A stretch of DNA of 64,000 nucleotides from Verrucomicrobiota bacterium (GCA_026397955.1 JAPLTV010000014.1:1-64000), one strand, 5' to 3'. Counted from the first letter of the stretch, positions 35,269-43,726 are shown. Numbers and translations are program-made. The notes: generated by a model from the sequence alone, not told the origin.

Positions 35269-36167
35269 GCACACTGCCCATCGCCGTCACCTGCGGAGAT
35301 CCGGCCGGCGTTGGCCCGGAACTGCTCGCCAGCTGGCTGAAGTCTCACCCCGAATCGGCGAGCTCCGTCGTGCCCATCGGCCCGGCTGACTGGATCGCGC
35401 AGCTCGGCCAAGGCCTCGCCGTCGGGCCCAAGGATTTCGTCACGCGGCCGGGCCAGCCCGACGAAGCCGGCCAACTCATCGCAATCGAAGCGATGGAGAT
35501 GGCGGCGCGAGGCACCACCGGCGGGCGCTTCGCCGCGGTCGTCACGGGGCCGGTGAACAAGAAAGGTCTCGCCGGCGTGGGCTACTCTTTCCCGGGCCAG
35601 ACGGAATTCTTCGCCTCGCGCTGGAGCGGCGAACCCGTGATGGCCTTCGCCGGCGGCAAGATGACCGTCGGACTCGTCACCTGGCACATTCCGCTCTCCG
35701 AAGTCCCCCGCGCCGTCACCACCGCGGACATCCGTCGCACGGTCCTCGCTCTCATTTCGCTCCGCGTGAAGTTGGGAGACCGCCGCCCGCGTATCGCCGT
35801 CTGTGGACTCAATCCCCACGCCGGCGAAGCAGGCCTGCTCGGCAAGGAAGACGACGCTGTCATCCGTCCGGCCATCGAAGGCCTGCGGGCCGAAGGCCAT
35901 GACGTCAGTGGGCCTCTGCCGGGCGACACAGTCTTCCACCGTCATCTTCAGGGTGAGTTCGACGCCGTCGCCGCCATCTATCACGACCAAGGCCTCGCGC
36001 CGCTCAAGGCCGTGGATTTCTCGACGTCGGCCAACCTCAGCCTCGGGCTTAAGCACGTCCGCACGAGTCCCGACCATGGGACCGCCTACGAGATCGCTGG
36101 CCAAGGCAAGGCGGACCGCGGCAGCTTCGATTCGGCGATGCGCCTCGCGCGCCTGCTTTCGGCCTGA
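35265..36167 (+). CDS. pdxA: 4-hydroxythreonine-4-phosphate dehydrogenase
   Basis: The 300-residue enzyme oxidises 4-phosphohydroxy-threonine in pyridoxal-phosphate synthesis. Metal-binding histidines are seen in VTWHIPL, LNPHAGEAG and IYHDQGLAPLK. The CGDPAGVGPE start and the SPDHGTAYEIAGQGKAD end are typical. One oddity: the substrate-contacting GHTE motif reads GQTE here (in SFPGQTEFF), replacing a histidine with glutamine. The start at 35265 overlaps the lpxA stop by 4 nt. Confidence 0.94.
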   Translation: MSTLPIAVTCGDPAGVGPELLASWLKSHPESASSVVPIGPADWIAQLGQGLAVGPKDFVTRPGQPDEAGQLIAIEAMEMAARGTTGGRFAAVVTGPVNKKGLAGVGYSFPGQTEFFASRWSGEPVMAFAGGKMTVGLVTWHIPLSEVPRAVTTADIRRTVLALISLRVKLGDRRPRIAVCGLNPHAGEAGLLGKEDDAVIRPAIEGLRAEGHDVSGPLPGDTVFHRHLQGEFDAVAAIYHDQGLAPLKAVDFSTSANLSLGLKHVRTSPDHGTAYEIAGQGKADRGSFDSAMRLARLLSA

Positions 36168-36961
36168 TGCGCACGCTGCTGCTCTGGATCGCGAGCTGCC
36201 TGATGCTGAACGCCGGCGGGCATCGTATCGCCAGTTACAATCCAGGCGCGACGCAGACCCTGCTCGACCTCGGATGCTCCGAGGAGATCGTGATGGCCAC
36301 GCGCTGGTGTCCCTTGCCGAAAGAGCATCCCGCCGCGCGCGATGCCGACGTTTTCCTACCTGACCTCGAACGACTCCTGCGCACGAAGCCCGACCTCGTC
36401 ATCCTGCCGCGTATGGCGAACCCGCTCTGGGCGGAGAAGTGCGCGAAGGCCGGCCTGCGCACGATCGTGCTGAATCCGGAATCGCGAGATTCCGTGCTCC
36501 GGGATATCCGTCTCCTCGGCGAAGTAACCGGACGGACGGAGGAAGCCGCACGCTTGGTGCTCGCACTGACCAGCCGACAGGCGAAGCGGACCAAGACCAT
36601 CATCGTTATCTGGGACGGCGTCATGGCGGGTCCGGAAAGTTATCTCGCCGAGCCATTGGCGACCGTTGGATTTAAATCGGCCTTGAGCCAAGGAGCCTGG
36701 ATTAAGTTCGACTGGGAACTCCTGGCCGACGCGAAGCCTGATGCCGTGCTATGGATCCAGGGGGCGGCGGCGGACAGTCCGATCGCGAAGAGCCCGGAAA
36801 AAGTAGCCGAAATGGCCCGTGTTCCGGTGGTCAAAGACCTCACTTGCGTCAAAAATCAGCATGTTTATCTAACGAAAAGCGGCAGCAAGTGGTTACCAGG
36901 CAGTGGTTTACTAAAAATAGACCGGGATTTGAACCCAATCTACGACATCCTCGACCGCTAG
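36167..36961 (+). CDS. periplasmic binding protein of the BtuF/siderophore type
   Basis: The 264-residue product has a short hydrophobic N-terminus, probably a signal peptide, and the two-lobe fold of class III binding proteins: HRIASYNPGATQTLLDLG opens the first lobe, KPDLVILPRM lies within it, and the DAKPDAVLWIQG stretch is in the second. Such proteins hand cobalamin, haem or siderophore-iron to an ABC importer. No permease or ATPase gene is adjacent. The ATG overlaps the pdxA TGA (TGATG). The ligand is unknown. Confidence 0.85.
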   Translation: MRTLLLWIASCLMLNAGGHRIASYNPGATQTLLDLGCSEEIVMATRWCPLPKEHPAARDADVFLPDLERLLRTKPDLVILPRMANPLWAEKCAKAGLRTIVLNPESRDSVLRDIRLLGEVTGRTEEAARLVLALTSRQAKRTKTIIVIWDGVMAGPESYLAEPLATVGFKSALSQGAWIKFDWELLADAKPDAVLWIQGAAADSPIAKSPEKVAEMARVPVVKDLTCVKNQHVYLTKSGSKWLPGSGLLKIDRDLNPIYDILDR

Positions 36962-36994
36962 GTGGAATCCCTGCGGCCGAATTCCTCCGGCCGA

Positions 36995-37027
36995 TTGACT
37001 TAGGCCAGATAACGGAGACCATATCGT
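36995..37027 (+). promoter_or_regulatory. putative promoter of the Cys/Lys repeat peptide gene
   Basis: TTGACT at 36995-37000 lies 33 nt before the ATG; TATCGT at 37022-37027 could act as the -10 although the spacing (21 nt) is long. GTCCTACC directly precedes the ATG. Confidence 0.35.
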
Positions 37028-37033
37028 CCTACC

Positions 37034-37306
37034 ATGAACTCCAAGTTCCTCAAGCTCCTCACTCTCACCGTCGGCATCCTCGCTCTCTCCGCTGCTTTCG
37101 TCAGCGCCGAAGAAAAGAAGGGTGACGGCAAGTGCCCCAACTGCCCTTGCGAAAAGGAAAAGCCTAAGGCCATCGTCGCCGAAGAACCGAAGAAGGACGA
37201 CGGCAAGTGCCCTTGCGAAAAGGAAAAGCCCAAGGCTGTCGTCGCTGGCGACGAAGAGAAGAAGGACGGTAAGTGCCCCTGCGAGAAGGAAAAGCCTAAG
37301 GCCTAA
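37034..37306 (+). CDS. secreted Cys/Lys/Glu repeat peptide, possible metal binder
   Basis: The 90-residue product has a clear signal peptide (about 1-25, ending FVSA). The mature part is three imperfect repeats of DGKCPCEKEKPKA, at about 31-50, 57-72 and 78-90. Seven cysteines lie at 34, 37, 39, 59, 61, 81 and 83; the CPC pairs resemble metal or redox ligands. No known family is recognised. The repeats are also obvious in the DNA, a sign of internal duplication. It has its own promoter and a strong terminator, so it is probably well expressed. Confidence 0.85.
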   Translation: MNSKFLKLLTLTVGILALSAAFVSAEEKKGDGKCPNCPCEKEKPKAIVAEEPKKDDGKCPCEKEKPKAVVAGDEEKKDGKCPCEKEKPKA

Positions 37307-37325
37307 TCCGCTCGCTCAGGCGATC

Positions 37326-37355
37326 AAAAGACGAACCACCCGGTTCGTCTTTTTT
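37326..37355. terminator. probable bidirectional intrinsic terminator
   Basis: A perfect 12-bp stem (37326-37337 with 37342-37353) has an ACCC loop; AAAA begins and TTTT ends the stem, with more T after it on the plus strand. It separates the Cys/Lys peptide gene from the convergent GmhB-like gene ending at 37362. Confidence 0.93.
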
Positions 37356-37361
37356 GTTGGT

Positions 37362-37910
37362 TCAGAAGTCCAGCTTCAGCTCCGCGCGCACGAACGCCGG
37401 GAAATCATCGTGCACCGCAAACCCCTTGCTGGCGGCCTGCAAAAGCTCTTCCGGCTTGGCGGCGCCGCTACGCATCGCGCAGGAGCGGATACCGGCGTTG
37501 AGTCCCGCTTCCCAATCCGAGACGCGGTCACCCGTCATCCAGCAGCGGGAAGCGTCGAGCCCATGTTCAGCGATCTTCTCCAAGATGAAGCGAGGGCTCG
37601 GCTTGCGATAAAGCGACGGTTCATCGGGACGCTCGGGCGCCGCCTTGATCTCCAGGATGCCGGGCGCCGGCAACGCGAGCAGCTCCAGCATGCGCCGATT
37701 GCAGGCCTCGTATTGCGCCCAGGTAAAGATGCCGCGGTTGATGCCGCTCTGATTGGTCAGCACGAAGAGGCGGTAGCCGGCGCGCAGACAGGCCTCCAAG
37801 GCGGGCTTAACCCCCGGAAATACCTCAATCTGATCCTCCCGACAGGTATGGTGATGGTCGCGGATGAGGTTACCGTCTCGATCAAGGAAAAGGGCGGGAT
37901 GGCCGGGCAT
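37362..37910 (-). CDS. gmhB: HAD-family heptose-bisphosphate phosphatase (GmhB-like)
   Basis: The 182-residue HAD-IIIA phosphatase is likely to remove the 7-phosphate of heptose-1,7-bisphosphate for LPS core synthesis. Motif I FLDRDGNLI, motif II LTNQSGI, the YRKPSP lysine motif and GDRVSDWEAG are all present. The zinc-binding cysteine loop of typical GmhB, just before the RKP motif, is missing: the segment reads PERPDEPSLYRKP without Cys or His. The substrate could therefore differ. The reading frame continues upstream, but MPGHPALFLDRDG at 37910 is the family start. Confidence 0.82.
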   Translation of the reverse strand: MPGHPALFLDRDGNLIRDHHHTCREDQIEVFPGVKPALEACLRAGYRLFVLTNQSGINRGIFTWAQYEACNRRMLELLALPAPGILEIKAAPERPDEPSLYRKPSPRFILEKIAEHGLDASRCWMTGDRVSDWEAGLNAGIRSCAMRSGAAKPEELLQAASKGFAVHDDFPAFVRAELKLDF

Positions 37911-37916
37911 CAGGCC

Positions 37917-37944
37917 AGCCAAACAAACCTGCCCACAATCGCAA
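37917..37944 (-). promoter_or_regulatory. putative promoter of the GmhB-like gene
   Basis: On the minus strand TTGCGA (37939-37944), a 16-nt spacer and TTGGCT (37917-37922), then 6 nt to the ATG. It supports the start at 37910. Confidence 0.35.
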
Positions 37945-37961
37945 GGGAATGGAAAGGGGGC

Positions 37962-37989
37962 TTGACCGAGGGGGCGGGAGGGGTAGAAC
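37962..37989 (+). promoter_or_regulatory. putative rpmF-plsX-fabH promoter
   Basis: TTGACC at 37962-37967, a 16-nt spacer and TAGAAC at 37984-37989, leaving a leader of about 18 nt before rpmF. Confidence 0.45.
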
Positions 37990-38013
37990 CGACCCTCATC
38001 CCAGCGTAGAACC

Positions 38014-38193
38014 ATGGCCAATCCGAAACGTAAACAGTCCAAACGCCGCAGCCGACTCCGTCGCGCCGCCAACCAGTTCCGCGCCCCGAATCTCGTCAAA
38101 GACGGCGAATCTGGCGCTCTTCGCCGCTCCCACCGCGTCGACCCCACCACGGGCAAGTACCGCGGCCGTCAGGTTCTGGACACCGGAGCTTAA
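38014..38193 (+). CDS. rpmF: 50S ribosomal protein L32
   Basis: The 59-residue basic protein begins MANPKRKQSKRRSRLRR, as L32 does, and ends GRQVLDTGA. The zinc-ribbon cysteines of many L32 proteins are absent, as in the C-minus form. It stands 27 nt before plsX, the arrangement seen in many bacteria, and is identified by both sequence and position. Confidence 0.93.
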   Translation: MANPKRKQSKRRSRLRRAANQFRAPNLVKDGESGALRRSHRVDPTTGKYRGRQVLDTGA

Positions 38194-38220
38194 GCTCCTC
38201 CCCGGGCTCAGCCCGACCTC

Positions 38221-39291
38221 ATGAGCGACGCCCCTCCGAAGAAAGGTCATCGTATCGCCCTGGATTGCATGGGCGGCGATATGGGCCCTTCGGAAGCCGT
38301 GGCCGCCGCCGCCCTCGCCTTCAAGGAAGGCATCATCGGGCCAGAAGACAGCTTGGTCCTAGTCGGCCATGAAGATAATTTGCGCATGCTCGCGATCGAG
38401 CATCGTGCGCTGAAGAACAGCCGCGTCAGCTTCCGTAACGCCGCCAGTATCGTCGCTCCCGACGACGCCCCGATGGCCGTGCTGAAGTCGAAGCGTGATT
38501 CCTCGATGGTGATCGCCCTTGAGATGCTCAAGGCCGGCGAAGTCGACGCCGTCGTCTCGACCGGCAACACCAAGGCCCTCGTCGCCGCCGGCACCATCAA
38601 GGTCCGCCCGATGGAAGGCGCCGAACGCCCCGCCCTCGCGGCCATCATGCCGCGGCGCGAAGGCCATTTCATCATGCTCGACGTGGGCGCCAACCCCGAG
38701 GCCACCCCGGCCCAGATGGTGCATAACGCCGTCCTTGGTTCCATCTACGCCCAGAGCGCCCTTGGCATCGCCAGCCCGCGCGTCGGCCTCCTCACGGTCG
38801 GCACCGAAGAGGGCAAAGGCGGCCCGCGCATCAATCGTACCCACGCACTGCTGAAGGCCATGGGCGACCGCATCAATTATGTCGGCCCCGTCGAAGGCTT
38901 CGATGTCTTCGGCGACGCCTGCGATGTCGTCGTGACCGACGGCTTCACGGGCAACGTGATCCTCAAGACCCTCGAAGGCCTCGTCTACATGGTCCGCGAC
39001 ATGGTCGGCAGCAAGGTGAAGAGCAATCCGGTCTACTTGGCCGGGGGCATCGCCATGTTTCCCCTCCTGCGCGACCTCAAGGGCAAGCTAAAGCCGGAAC
39101 GTTACGGCGGAGCGCCGTTACTCGGCCTCACCGGACTCGTCATGAAGGCCCACGGTTCGAGCAACCGTCAGGGTATCTCCAGCGCCATCCGCCTAGGACT
39201 GGAAGCCCTTGGCCATGGCGCCGGACATCGCATGCTGACCTCGCTGGCCGAGGCGAATGCGGTCATTTCCTCCACCCCGGAGGAAGCCTGA
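38221..39291 (+). CDS. plsX: phosphate acyltransferase PlsX
   Basis: The 356-residue enzyme converts acyl-ACP to acyl-phosphate, the donor for the first step of phospholipid synthesis. Family blocks are visible: ALDCMGGDMGPSEAV at the start, VSTGNTKALVAAGT, DVGANPEATP, and VVTDGFTGNVILKTLEG. The order rpmF-plsX-fabH links ribosome, phospholipid and fatty acid synthesis. Confidence 0.97.
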   Translation: MSDAPPKKGHRIALDCMGGDMGPSEAVAAAALAFKEGIIGPEDSLVLVGHEDNLRMLAIEHRALKNSRVSFRNAASIVAPDDAPMAVLKSKRDSSMVIALEMLKAGEVDAVVSTGNTKALVAAGTIKVRPMEGAERPALAAIMPRREGHFIMLDVGANPEATPAQMVHNAVLGSIYAQSALGIASPRVGLLTVGTEEGKGGPRINRTHALLKAMGDRINYVGPVEGFDVFGDACDVVVTDGFTGNVILKTLEGLVYMVRDMVGSKVKSNPVYLAGGIAMFPLLRDLKGKLKPERYGGAPLLGLTGLVMKAHGSSNRQGISSAIRLGLEALGHGAGHRMLTSLAEANAVISSTPEEA

Positions 39292-39339
39292 GGTTTTAGT
39301 GTTCCCTTCCCCGCCCAAGGGGTCTTTTCTCACGCATCG

Positions 39340-40353
39340 ATGAGCAGCGCTGAGCTTTCAGTCTTCATTCGGGCCATCGGGGTCCACACTCCGGAACGCA
39401 AGCTCACCAATGCCGAACTGTCCAAGATGGTGGACACCTCCGACGAGTGGATCAAGACCCGCTCCGGCATCGCCGAACGCCGTATCGCCGCCCCCGGGGA
39501 AAACCCTTCGGACATGGGCGCCAAGGCGGCCGCCAAGGCTCTTGAACGCGCCGGCCTGACCCCGGCCGACGTCGACCTACTCATCGTCGCCACGATGACG
39601 CCGGATGTCCCCTTCCCGTCCACGGCCTGCCTCCTGCAGGCCAAACTCGGCCTCCGTCGCGACATTCCTTGTTTCGACGTCTCCGCCGCCTGCTCTGGTT
39701 TCGTCTACGCCCTCCAGGTCGCCAAGGACATGATGCGTTCGGGTGCCTATCGCCGCGTCCTCGTGGTCGGCGCCGAGAAACTTTCCAGCGTCGTCGATTG
39801 GTCGGACCGTACGACCTGCGTGCTCTTCGGCGACGGCGCCGGCGCCGTCCTGCTCGAGACCACGACGGAGAAGAACGTCGGCCTGCTCGGTAACCTGCTC
39901 GGCGCCGACGGCAATAATGCCGAGCTCCTGCATTGCGTCGGCGGAGGCTCCGCCGCCCCCGCGACCGCCGACTCCCTTCGCGACGGCAAGCACTTCCTGC
40001 GGATGAACGGTAAGGAAGTCTTCCGCCACGCCGTGCGCGTGATGGCGGAGTCCTGCGAACGTGTCCTCGCCAAGTGCGACGTGACGTCGGCCCAGGTCGC
40101 GTGGTTCATCCCGCACCAGGCAAACAGCCGCATCCTGGAGGCCGTCGCGAGCCAGCTCAACGTGGGCATGGACCGTTTCCCTTCGAATCTCGAGCGCTAC
40201 GGCAACACGTCCGCGGCCTCGATCCCCCTCGCGCTTGAAGAAGCCTGGAAAGACGGCAAGATCAAGCACGGCGACCTCGTCCTCATCGTCGCCTTCGGCG
40301 CCGGTCTCACCTGGGGCGCAACCCTTCTCCGCTGGCATGAACCACCTCGCTAA
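39340..40353 (+). CDS. fabH: 3-oxoacyl-ACP synthase III
   Basis: The 337-residue condensing enzyme starts fatty acid synthesis from acetyl-CoA and malonyl-ACP. The catalytic triad is C118 (in SAACSGF), His (in FIPHQAN) and Asn (in YGNTSAAS). The TRSGIAERR segment binds CoA. It follows plsX by 48 nt. The 3' end overlaps the next gene by 17 nt. Confidence 0.97.
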   Translation: MSSAELSVFIRAIGVHTPERKLTNAELSKMVDTSDEWIKTRSGIAERRIAAPGENPSDMGAKAAAKALERAGLTPADVDLLIVATMTPDVPFPSTACLLQAKLGLRRDIPCFDVSAACSGFVYALQVAKDMMRSGAYRRVLVVGAEKLSSVVDWSDRTTCVLFGDGAGAVLLETTTEKNVGLLGNLLGADGNNAELLHCVGGGSAAPATADSLRDGKHFLRMNGKEVFRHAVRVMAESCERVLAKCDVTSAQVAWFIPHQANSRILEAVASQLNVGMDRFPSNLERYGNTSAASIPLALEEAWKDGKIKHGDLVLIVAFGAGLTWGATLLRWHEPPR

Positions 40354-41458
40354 AACCCTCCTCGCCGTCGCGCTCCTGCTCGGCCCCATCGCTCACGCGG
40401 AGTACGAACACTTCGAGGGGACGTGGCGCGTCAAGCCCGGCACGACGAACGACGTGACCCCCGCCGAGCTCCTGCCTATGAAGCTGCTCGCGATGAACCA
40501 CGCCTCCCAGACCGCCGCAGCCGGCGACGAAGGCGCGGCCATCAAGGAATGGTCCACCATCGGCGAAGCCAACGCCGGCTTCGAAGCCGAAGCCGTTTCT
40601 ATCCTCGAGCGCGCCCGCCTGCATGCCGCGCGCCATGAATTCGAAACCGCCACCGAGCTGATCGACGACCTCTACGCGCGCCACTCGAGCTTCGCTGCTT
40701 TCGGCGAAGCCGTGAAGTTGCAGTTCGAGATCGCGAACCGTCTCGCCGCCGGCGAACGCCGCAAACTCGGCGGCTGGTTCCCCTGGTTCCGCGACCCCGA
40801 AGGCGCCCTCACCCTCTGGCAGAAGACCCTGCGCCTCGCGCCCAACGGCCCATATGCCGATGAGTGCCTCATCCGCACCGCCCGCCTCGGACTCGAGCGC
40901 GGCAACACCGCCAAGGCGATCGAAGCGCTCGAACGTCTCGTCAGCGACTACCCGACCTCCAAGTTCTCCGCCGAAGCCCTCGAGATGCTCGCCACGATGC
41001 GTTCCAAGGAATCGCTCGGACCGGCTTGGGATCAAGCCACCACGATTGAAGCCGCCGACCACTGGCGCACGCTGGCCGACCAATTCCCGAACGACCCGCG
41101 CGCGAAGCAGGCCATCGAGCAGATTGCCCTCCTGCGCGACCGCGCCGCCCGCGCCCGCCTGAACCTCGCCAAGTTCTACTTCTTCGACCGCAACAATCCG
41201 GAAGCCGCCAAGCTGATGGCCAACGCCTGCCGCAACATCGCGCCAGAGTCGGCCGCCTCCAAGGAAGCCGAGGAACTCCTCGCCCGCATCCTGAAGGATC
41301 CCAATCCTCCGAAGACCTTCGCCGACCGCCTGCTCGGCACCGTTCCGCGCCCGCGCACCGCCGCCGAGACCAAGCCTCAGGCCGTGGGCGACGACCTCGA
41401 TTCGCTCGGCTTCAAGAAGGAAGCGGCGAAGCCCGCCACGGGAGGAGACCGCCGATGA
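40337..41458 (+). CDS. periplasmic TPR protein, BamD-like
   Basis: The 373-residue protein has a signal peptide (about 1-21, ending AHA) and helical tetratricopeptide repeats. Segments such as NGPYADECLIRTARLGLERGN and DYPTSKFSAEALEML resemble BamD/YfiO, the lipoprotein of the beta-barrel assembly machine. No lipobox cysteine is visible, so it may be soluble in the periplasm. It overlaps fabH and is followed by lptE with a 4-nt overlap, which supports a role in outer membrane assembly. It could be another TPR adaptor. Confidence 0.75.
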   Translation: MNHLAKTLLAVALLLGPIAHAEYEHFEGTWRVKPGTTNDVTPAELLPMKLLAMNHASQTAAAGDEGAAIKEWSTIGEANAGFEAEAVSILERARLHAARHEFETATELIDDLYARHSSFAAFGEAVKLQFEIANRLAAGERRKLGGWFPWFRDPEGALTLWQKTLRLAPNGPYADECLIRTARLGLERGNTAKAIEALERLVSDYPTSKFSAEALEMLATMRSKESLGPAWDQATTIEAADHWRTLADQFPNDPRAKQAIEQIALLRDRAARARLNLAKFYFFDRNNPEAAKLMANACRNIAPESAASKEAEELLARILKDPNPPKTFADRLLGTVPRPRTAAETKPQAVGDDLDSLGFKKEAAKPATGGDRR

Positions 41459-41940
41459 AGCGCTTCCTCGCGCTGCTCGTAGCCGCCATGCTCGTCGGTT
41501 GCTCCGCCTACCATCTCGGCGGACCCAAGCCCGCTTTCCGCAACATCGAAGTCGCGACGATTCGCAACTCCACTGCACGCACCGGCACGCACGCCGTCTT
41601 GCACGGCAAAATCCTCGAGGCCCTCGCGGGCGACCCTCGCGTGAAGGTCGGCCCCGGCGAAGCCGTCCTTGAGACCGAAGTCACCCGCTACCAGCGCGAC
41701 GGTTTCACCACCAAGACGGGCGATGCCTACGCCTTCACGAGCTACCGCGTCAGCTTCGAGGTGCGCTGCACCCTGACGACCGACGGCGGCAAGCGCGTGC
41801 TCTTTAAGGACCGCCTGTTCCGCTCCATCGCGACCCTGCAGGTCTCCGGCGACCCCGCCGCCGAGGAACTCAGCCTCGGCCCGACACTCTTCGGCGACAT
41901 CGCCTCGCAGATCCGCGAAGCCGCGACCACCGCTTGGTAA
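41455..41940 (+). CDS. lptE: LPS assembly lipoprotein LptE
   Basis: The 161-residue lipoprotein has a signal peptide with a lipobox (VGC, C16) followed by SAYHLGG, typical of LptE. It would plug the LptD barrel and help place LPS in the outer membrane. The central I-x-V-x-T-I-R-N-S-T strand is also characteristic of the family. lptD is not in the window. It overlaps the BamD-like gene by 4 nt and lies 2 nt before rpe. Confidence 0.85.
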   Translation: MKRFLALLVAAMLVGCSAYHLGGPKPAFRNIEVATIRNSTARTGTHAVLHGKILEALAGDPRVKVGPGEAVLETEVTRYQRDGFTTKTGDAYAFTSYRVSFEVRCTLTTDGGKRVLFKDRLFRSIATLQVSGDPAAEELSLGPTLFGDIASQIREAATTAW

Positions 41941-41942
41941 GC

Positions 41943-42593
41943 ATGAACCCCGCCGTCGTCGCCCCCTCCTTGCTCGCCGCGAACCACGGCGCGTTCGCGC
42001 AGGGCGTCCGCACGGTGGAAGAAGCCGGCCTGACCTGGCTCCACGTCGACATCATGGACGGGCATTTCGTGCCCAATATCAGTTTCGGCCCGCAGGTTGT
42101 CGCCGACCTCCGCCCACTGACGAAGCTGCACTTCGATGTGCACCTGATGCTCGCCCATCCTGACCGCTACGTCGAGGCCTTCGCCAAGGCCGGAGCCGAA
42201 CGCCTCACGGTACATGTCGAGGCTGACCATGACGTCGCCAAGACCATCGCCGCGATCAAGGCCGCGGGTCTGTCCGCCGGCATCGCGATGAATCCCGACG
42301 CCGATCCGCGCCGCGTGCTGCCTTACCTCGACTCCGTCGACCTCGTGCTCTGCATGACGGTCTTCCCCGGCTTCGGCGGACAGTCGTTCATCCCTTCCGT
42401 CCTCGACAGCATCCGCTTCATCTCCGCCGAACGTGCACGGCGCGGCGCGAGCTTCCGCCTCGAGGTCGATGGCGGCATCACCGTGGAGACAGGCCTGCGC
42501 TGCCGCGAGGCGGGCGCAGATACGTTCGTCGCGGGCACGGCCTTCTTCAAGGCGCCGGACCGCAAGGCCTTCGCGGCCGCGTTGACGGCCTAA
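41943..42593 (+). CDS. rpe: ribulose-phosphate 3-epimerase
   Basis: The 216-residue TIM-barrel enzyme interconverts ribulose-5-phosphate and xylulose-5-phosphate. The signature WLHVDIMDGHFVPNISFG carries metal-binding histidine and aspartate; further ligands lie in FDVHLML and EVDGGI. It follows lptE by 2 nt, and its stop overlaps the convergent rlmN stop by 4 nt. Confidence 0.97.
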   Translation: MNPAVVAPSLLAANHGAFAQGVRTVEEAGLTWLHVDIMDGHFVPNISFGPQVVADLRPLTKLHFDVHLMLAHPDRYVEAFAKAGAERLTVHVEADHDVAKTIAAIKAAGLSAGIAMNPDADPRRVLPYLDSVDLVLCMTVFPGFGGQSFIPSVLDSIRFISAERARRGASFRLEVDGGITVETGLRCREAGADTFVAGTAFFKAPDRKAFAAALTA

Positions 42594-43726
42594 GCCGCCG
42601 CGGGCGGTGGCGAAGCCCCGCCGGCCTCGGCCTTCTCGGTCTGCAGTCTTAACTGACCGCAGGCCGCATCGATATCGTGCCCCTTCTCGCGCCGGAGCGT
42701 CGCCGTCACGCCGAGCCCGCGGAGTTCCTTCACGAAACGATCCTGGCGGGTCAGGGATGGACGGACCCATGGCAGGCCTTCGACCTTATTATAGGGAATA
42801 AGATTTACGTGAGCGTGGAGCTCGCGGGCGATGACCGCGAGCCGCTTGGCCTGATCGAGCGAGTCGTTGATGTCCTCGATGAGAATGAACTCCAAGGTCA
42901 GCATCCGGCCATGCTTGCGAGCGAAGGCCTTCGCTGCCGGGATGAGCTCCTCGAGCGGAAACTTTTTGTTCACCGGCATGATCTGGTTACGGACCTCGTT
43001 GGTCGCGCCGTGCAAGCTGATGGCGAGGCGGAAGCCCAGCGGTTCCTCGGCGAGCTTGAGGATCTTGGGCACCACGCCGGAAGTGGAGATCGTCACGCGG
43101 CGGGCGCCGAAGCCGAAACCCCACGGCGCGTTCACGATGCGGAGGGCCGACATCAGGTTCTCGTAATTAGCCAGCGGCTCGCCCATGCCCATCACCACGA
43201 TGTTATCAAAGGACGCCAGCCCTTCGGCGGCGCGGGCCGGGTCAGACTTATCCTCAATCCGGCAGACCTGGACGAGCTGGGAGACGATTTCGCCGATCGA
43301 GAGGTCGCGCTTCCAGCCATCAAGGCCCGAGGCGCAGAACTTGCAGCCATAGGCGCAGCCAACCTGGGTGGAGATGCAGATCGTCCGGCGGGACTTCTCC
43401 TGCCCCACCCCCTCCATCGGGGCCCGGATGATGACCGTCTCAATAAGGGAGCCGTCCCGGAGGCGCTGGAGGATTTTCTGGGTGACGTCGGAGGAGGCCT
43501 TCCGCTGGACGAGGCTGGTCGCCTCGAAGTCATAATTAGCCAAAAGCCAGGCCCGAAGGTTGGCCGGAAGGTTGGTCATCGCCTCCGGGGTCTCGGCCCG
43601 GCGGGGATATAGCCATTCGAAGACCTGACCGGCCCGGTAACGAGGATGGCCGTCCGCGACCAAGCGCTCGCCGAGGGTCTCGGGAGTTTCGCCGTGGATT
43701 GAGGGTTTTTCGGGCTTAAAGGCCAT
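42590..43726 (-). CDS. rlmN: 23S rRNA/tRNA adenine-C2 methyltransferase RlmN
   Basis: The 378-residue radical-SAM enzyme methylates C2 of A2503 in 23S rRNA, and A37 in some tRNAs. The 4Fe-4S motif CxxxCxxC appears as CAYGCKFC; the GMGEPLANYEN block and the C-terminal DIDAACGQL cysteine of the methyl-transfer pair are present. The C-terminus has a short Ala/Pro tail. The gene is monocistronic. Confidence 0.96.
   Translation of the reverse strand: MAFKPEKPSIHGETPETLGERLVADGHPRYRAGQVFEWLYPRRAETPEAMTNLPANLRAWLLANYDFEATSLVQRKASSDVTQKILQRLRDGSLIETVIIRAPMEGVGQEKSRRTICISTQVGCAYGCKFCASGLDGWKRDLSIGEIVSQLVQVCRIEDKSDPARAAEGLASFDNIVVMGMGEPLANYENLMSALRIVNAPWGFGFGARRVTISTSGVVPKILKLAEEPLGFRLAISLHGATNEVRNQIMPVNKKFPLEELIPAAKAFARKHGRMLTLEFILIEDINDSLDQAKRLAVIARELHAHVNLIPYNKVEGLPWVRPSLTRQDRFVKELRGLGVTATLRREKGHDIDAACGQLRLQTEKAEAGGASPPPAAA

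Noticed and set aside
37122-38009. 295-codon plus-strand open frame across the terminator and the GmhB-like gene
   Set aside because: It runs out of frame through the repeat peptide gene and antisense to the phosphatase gene.
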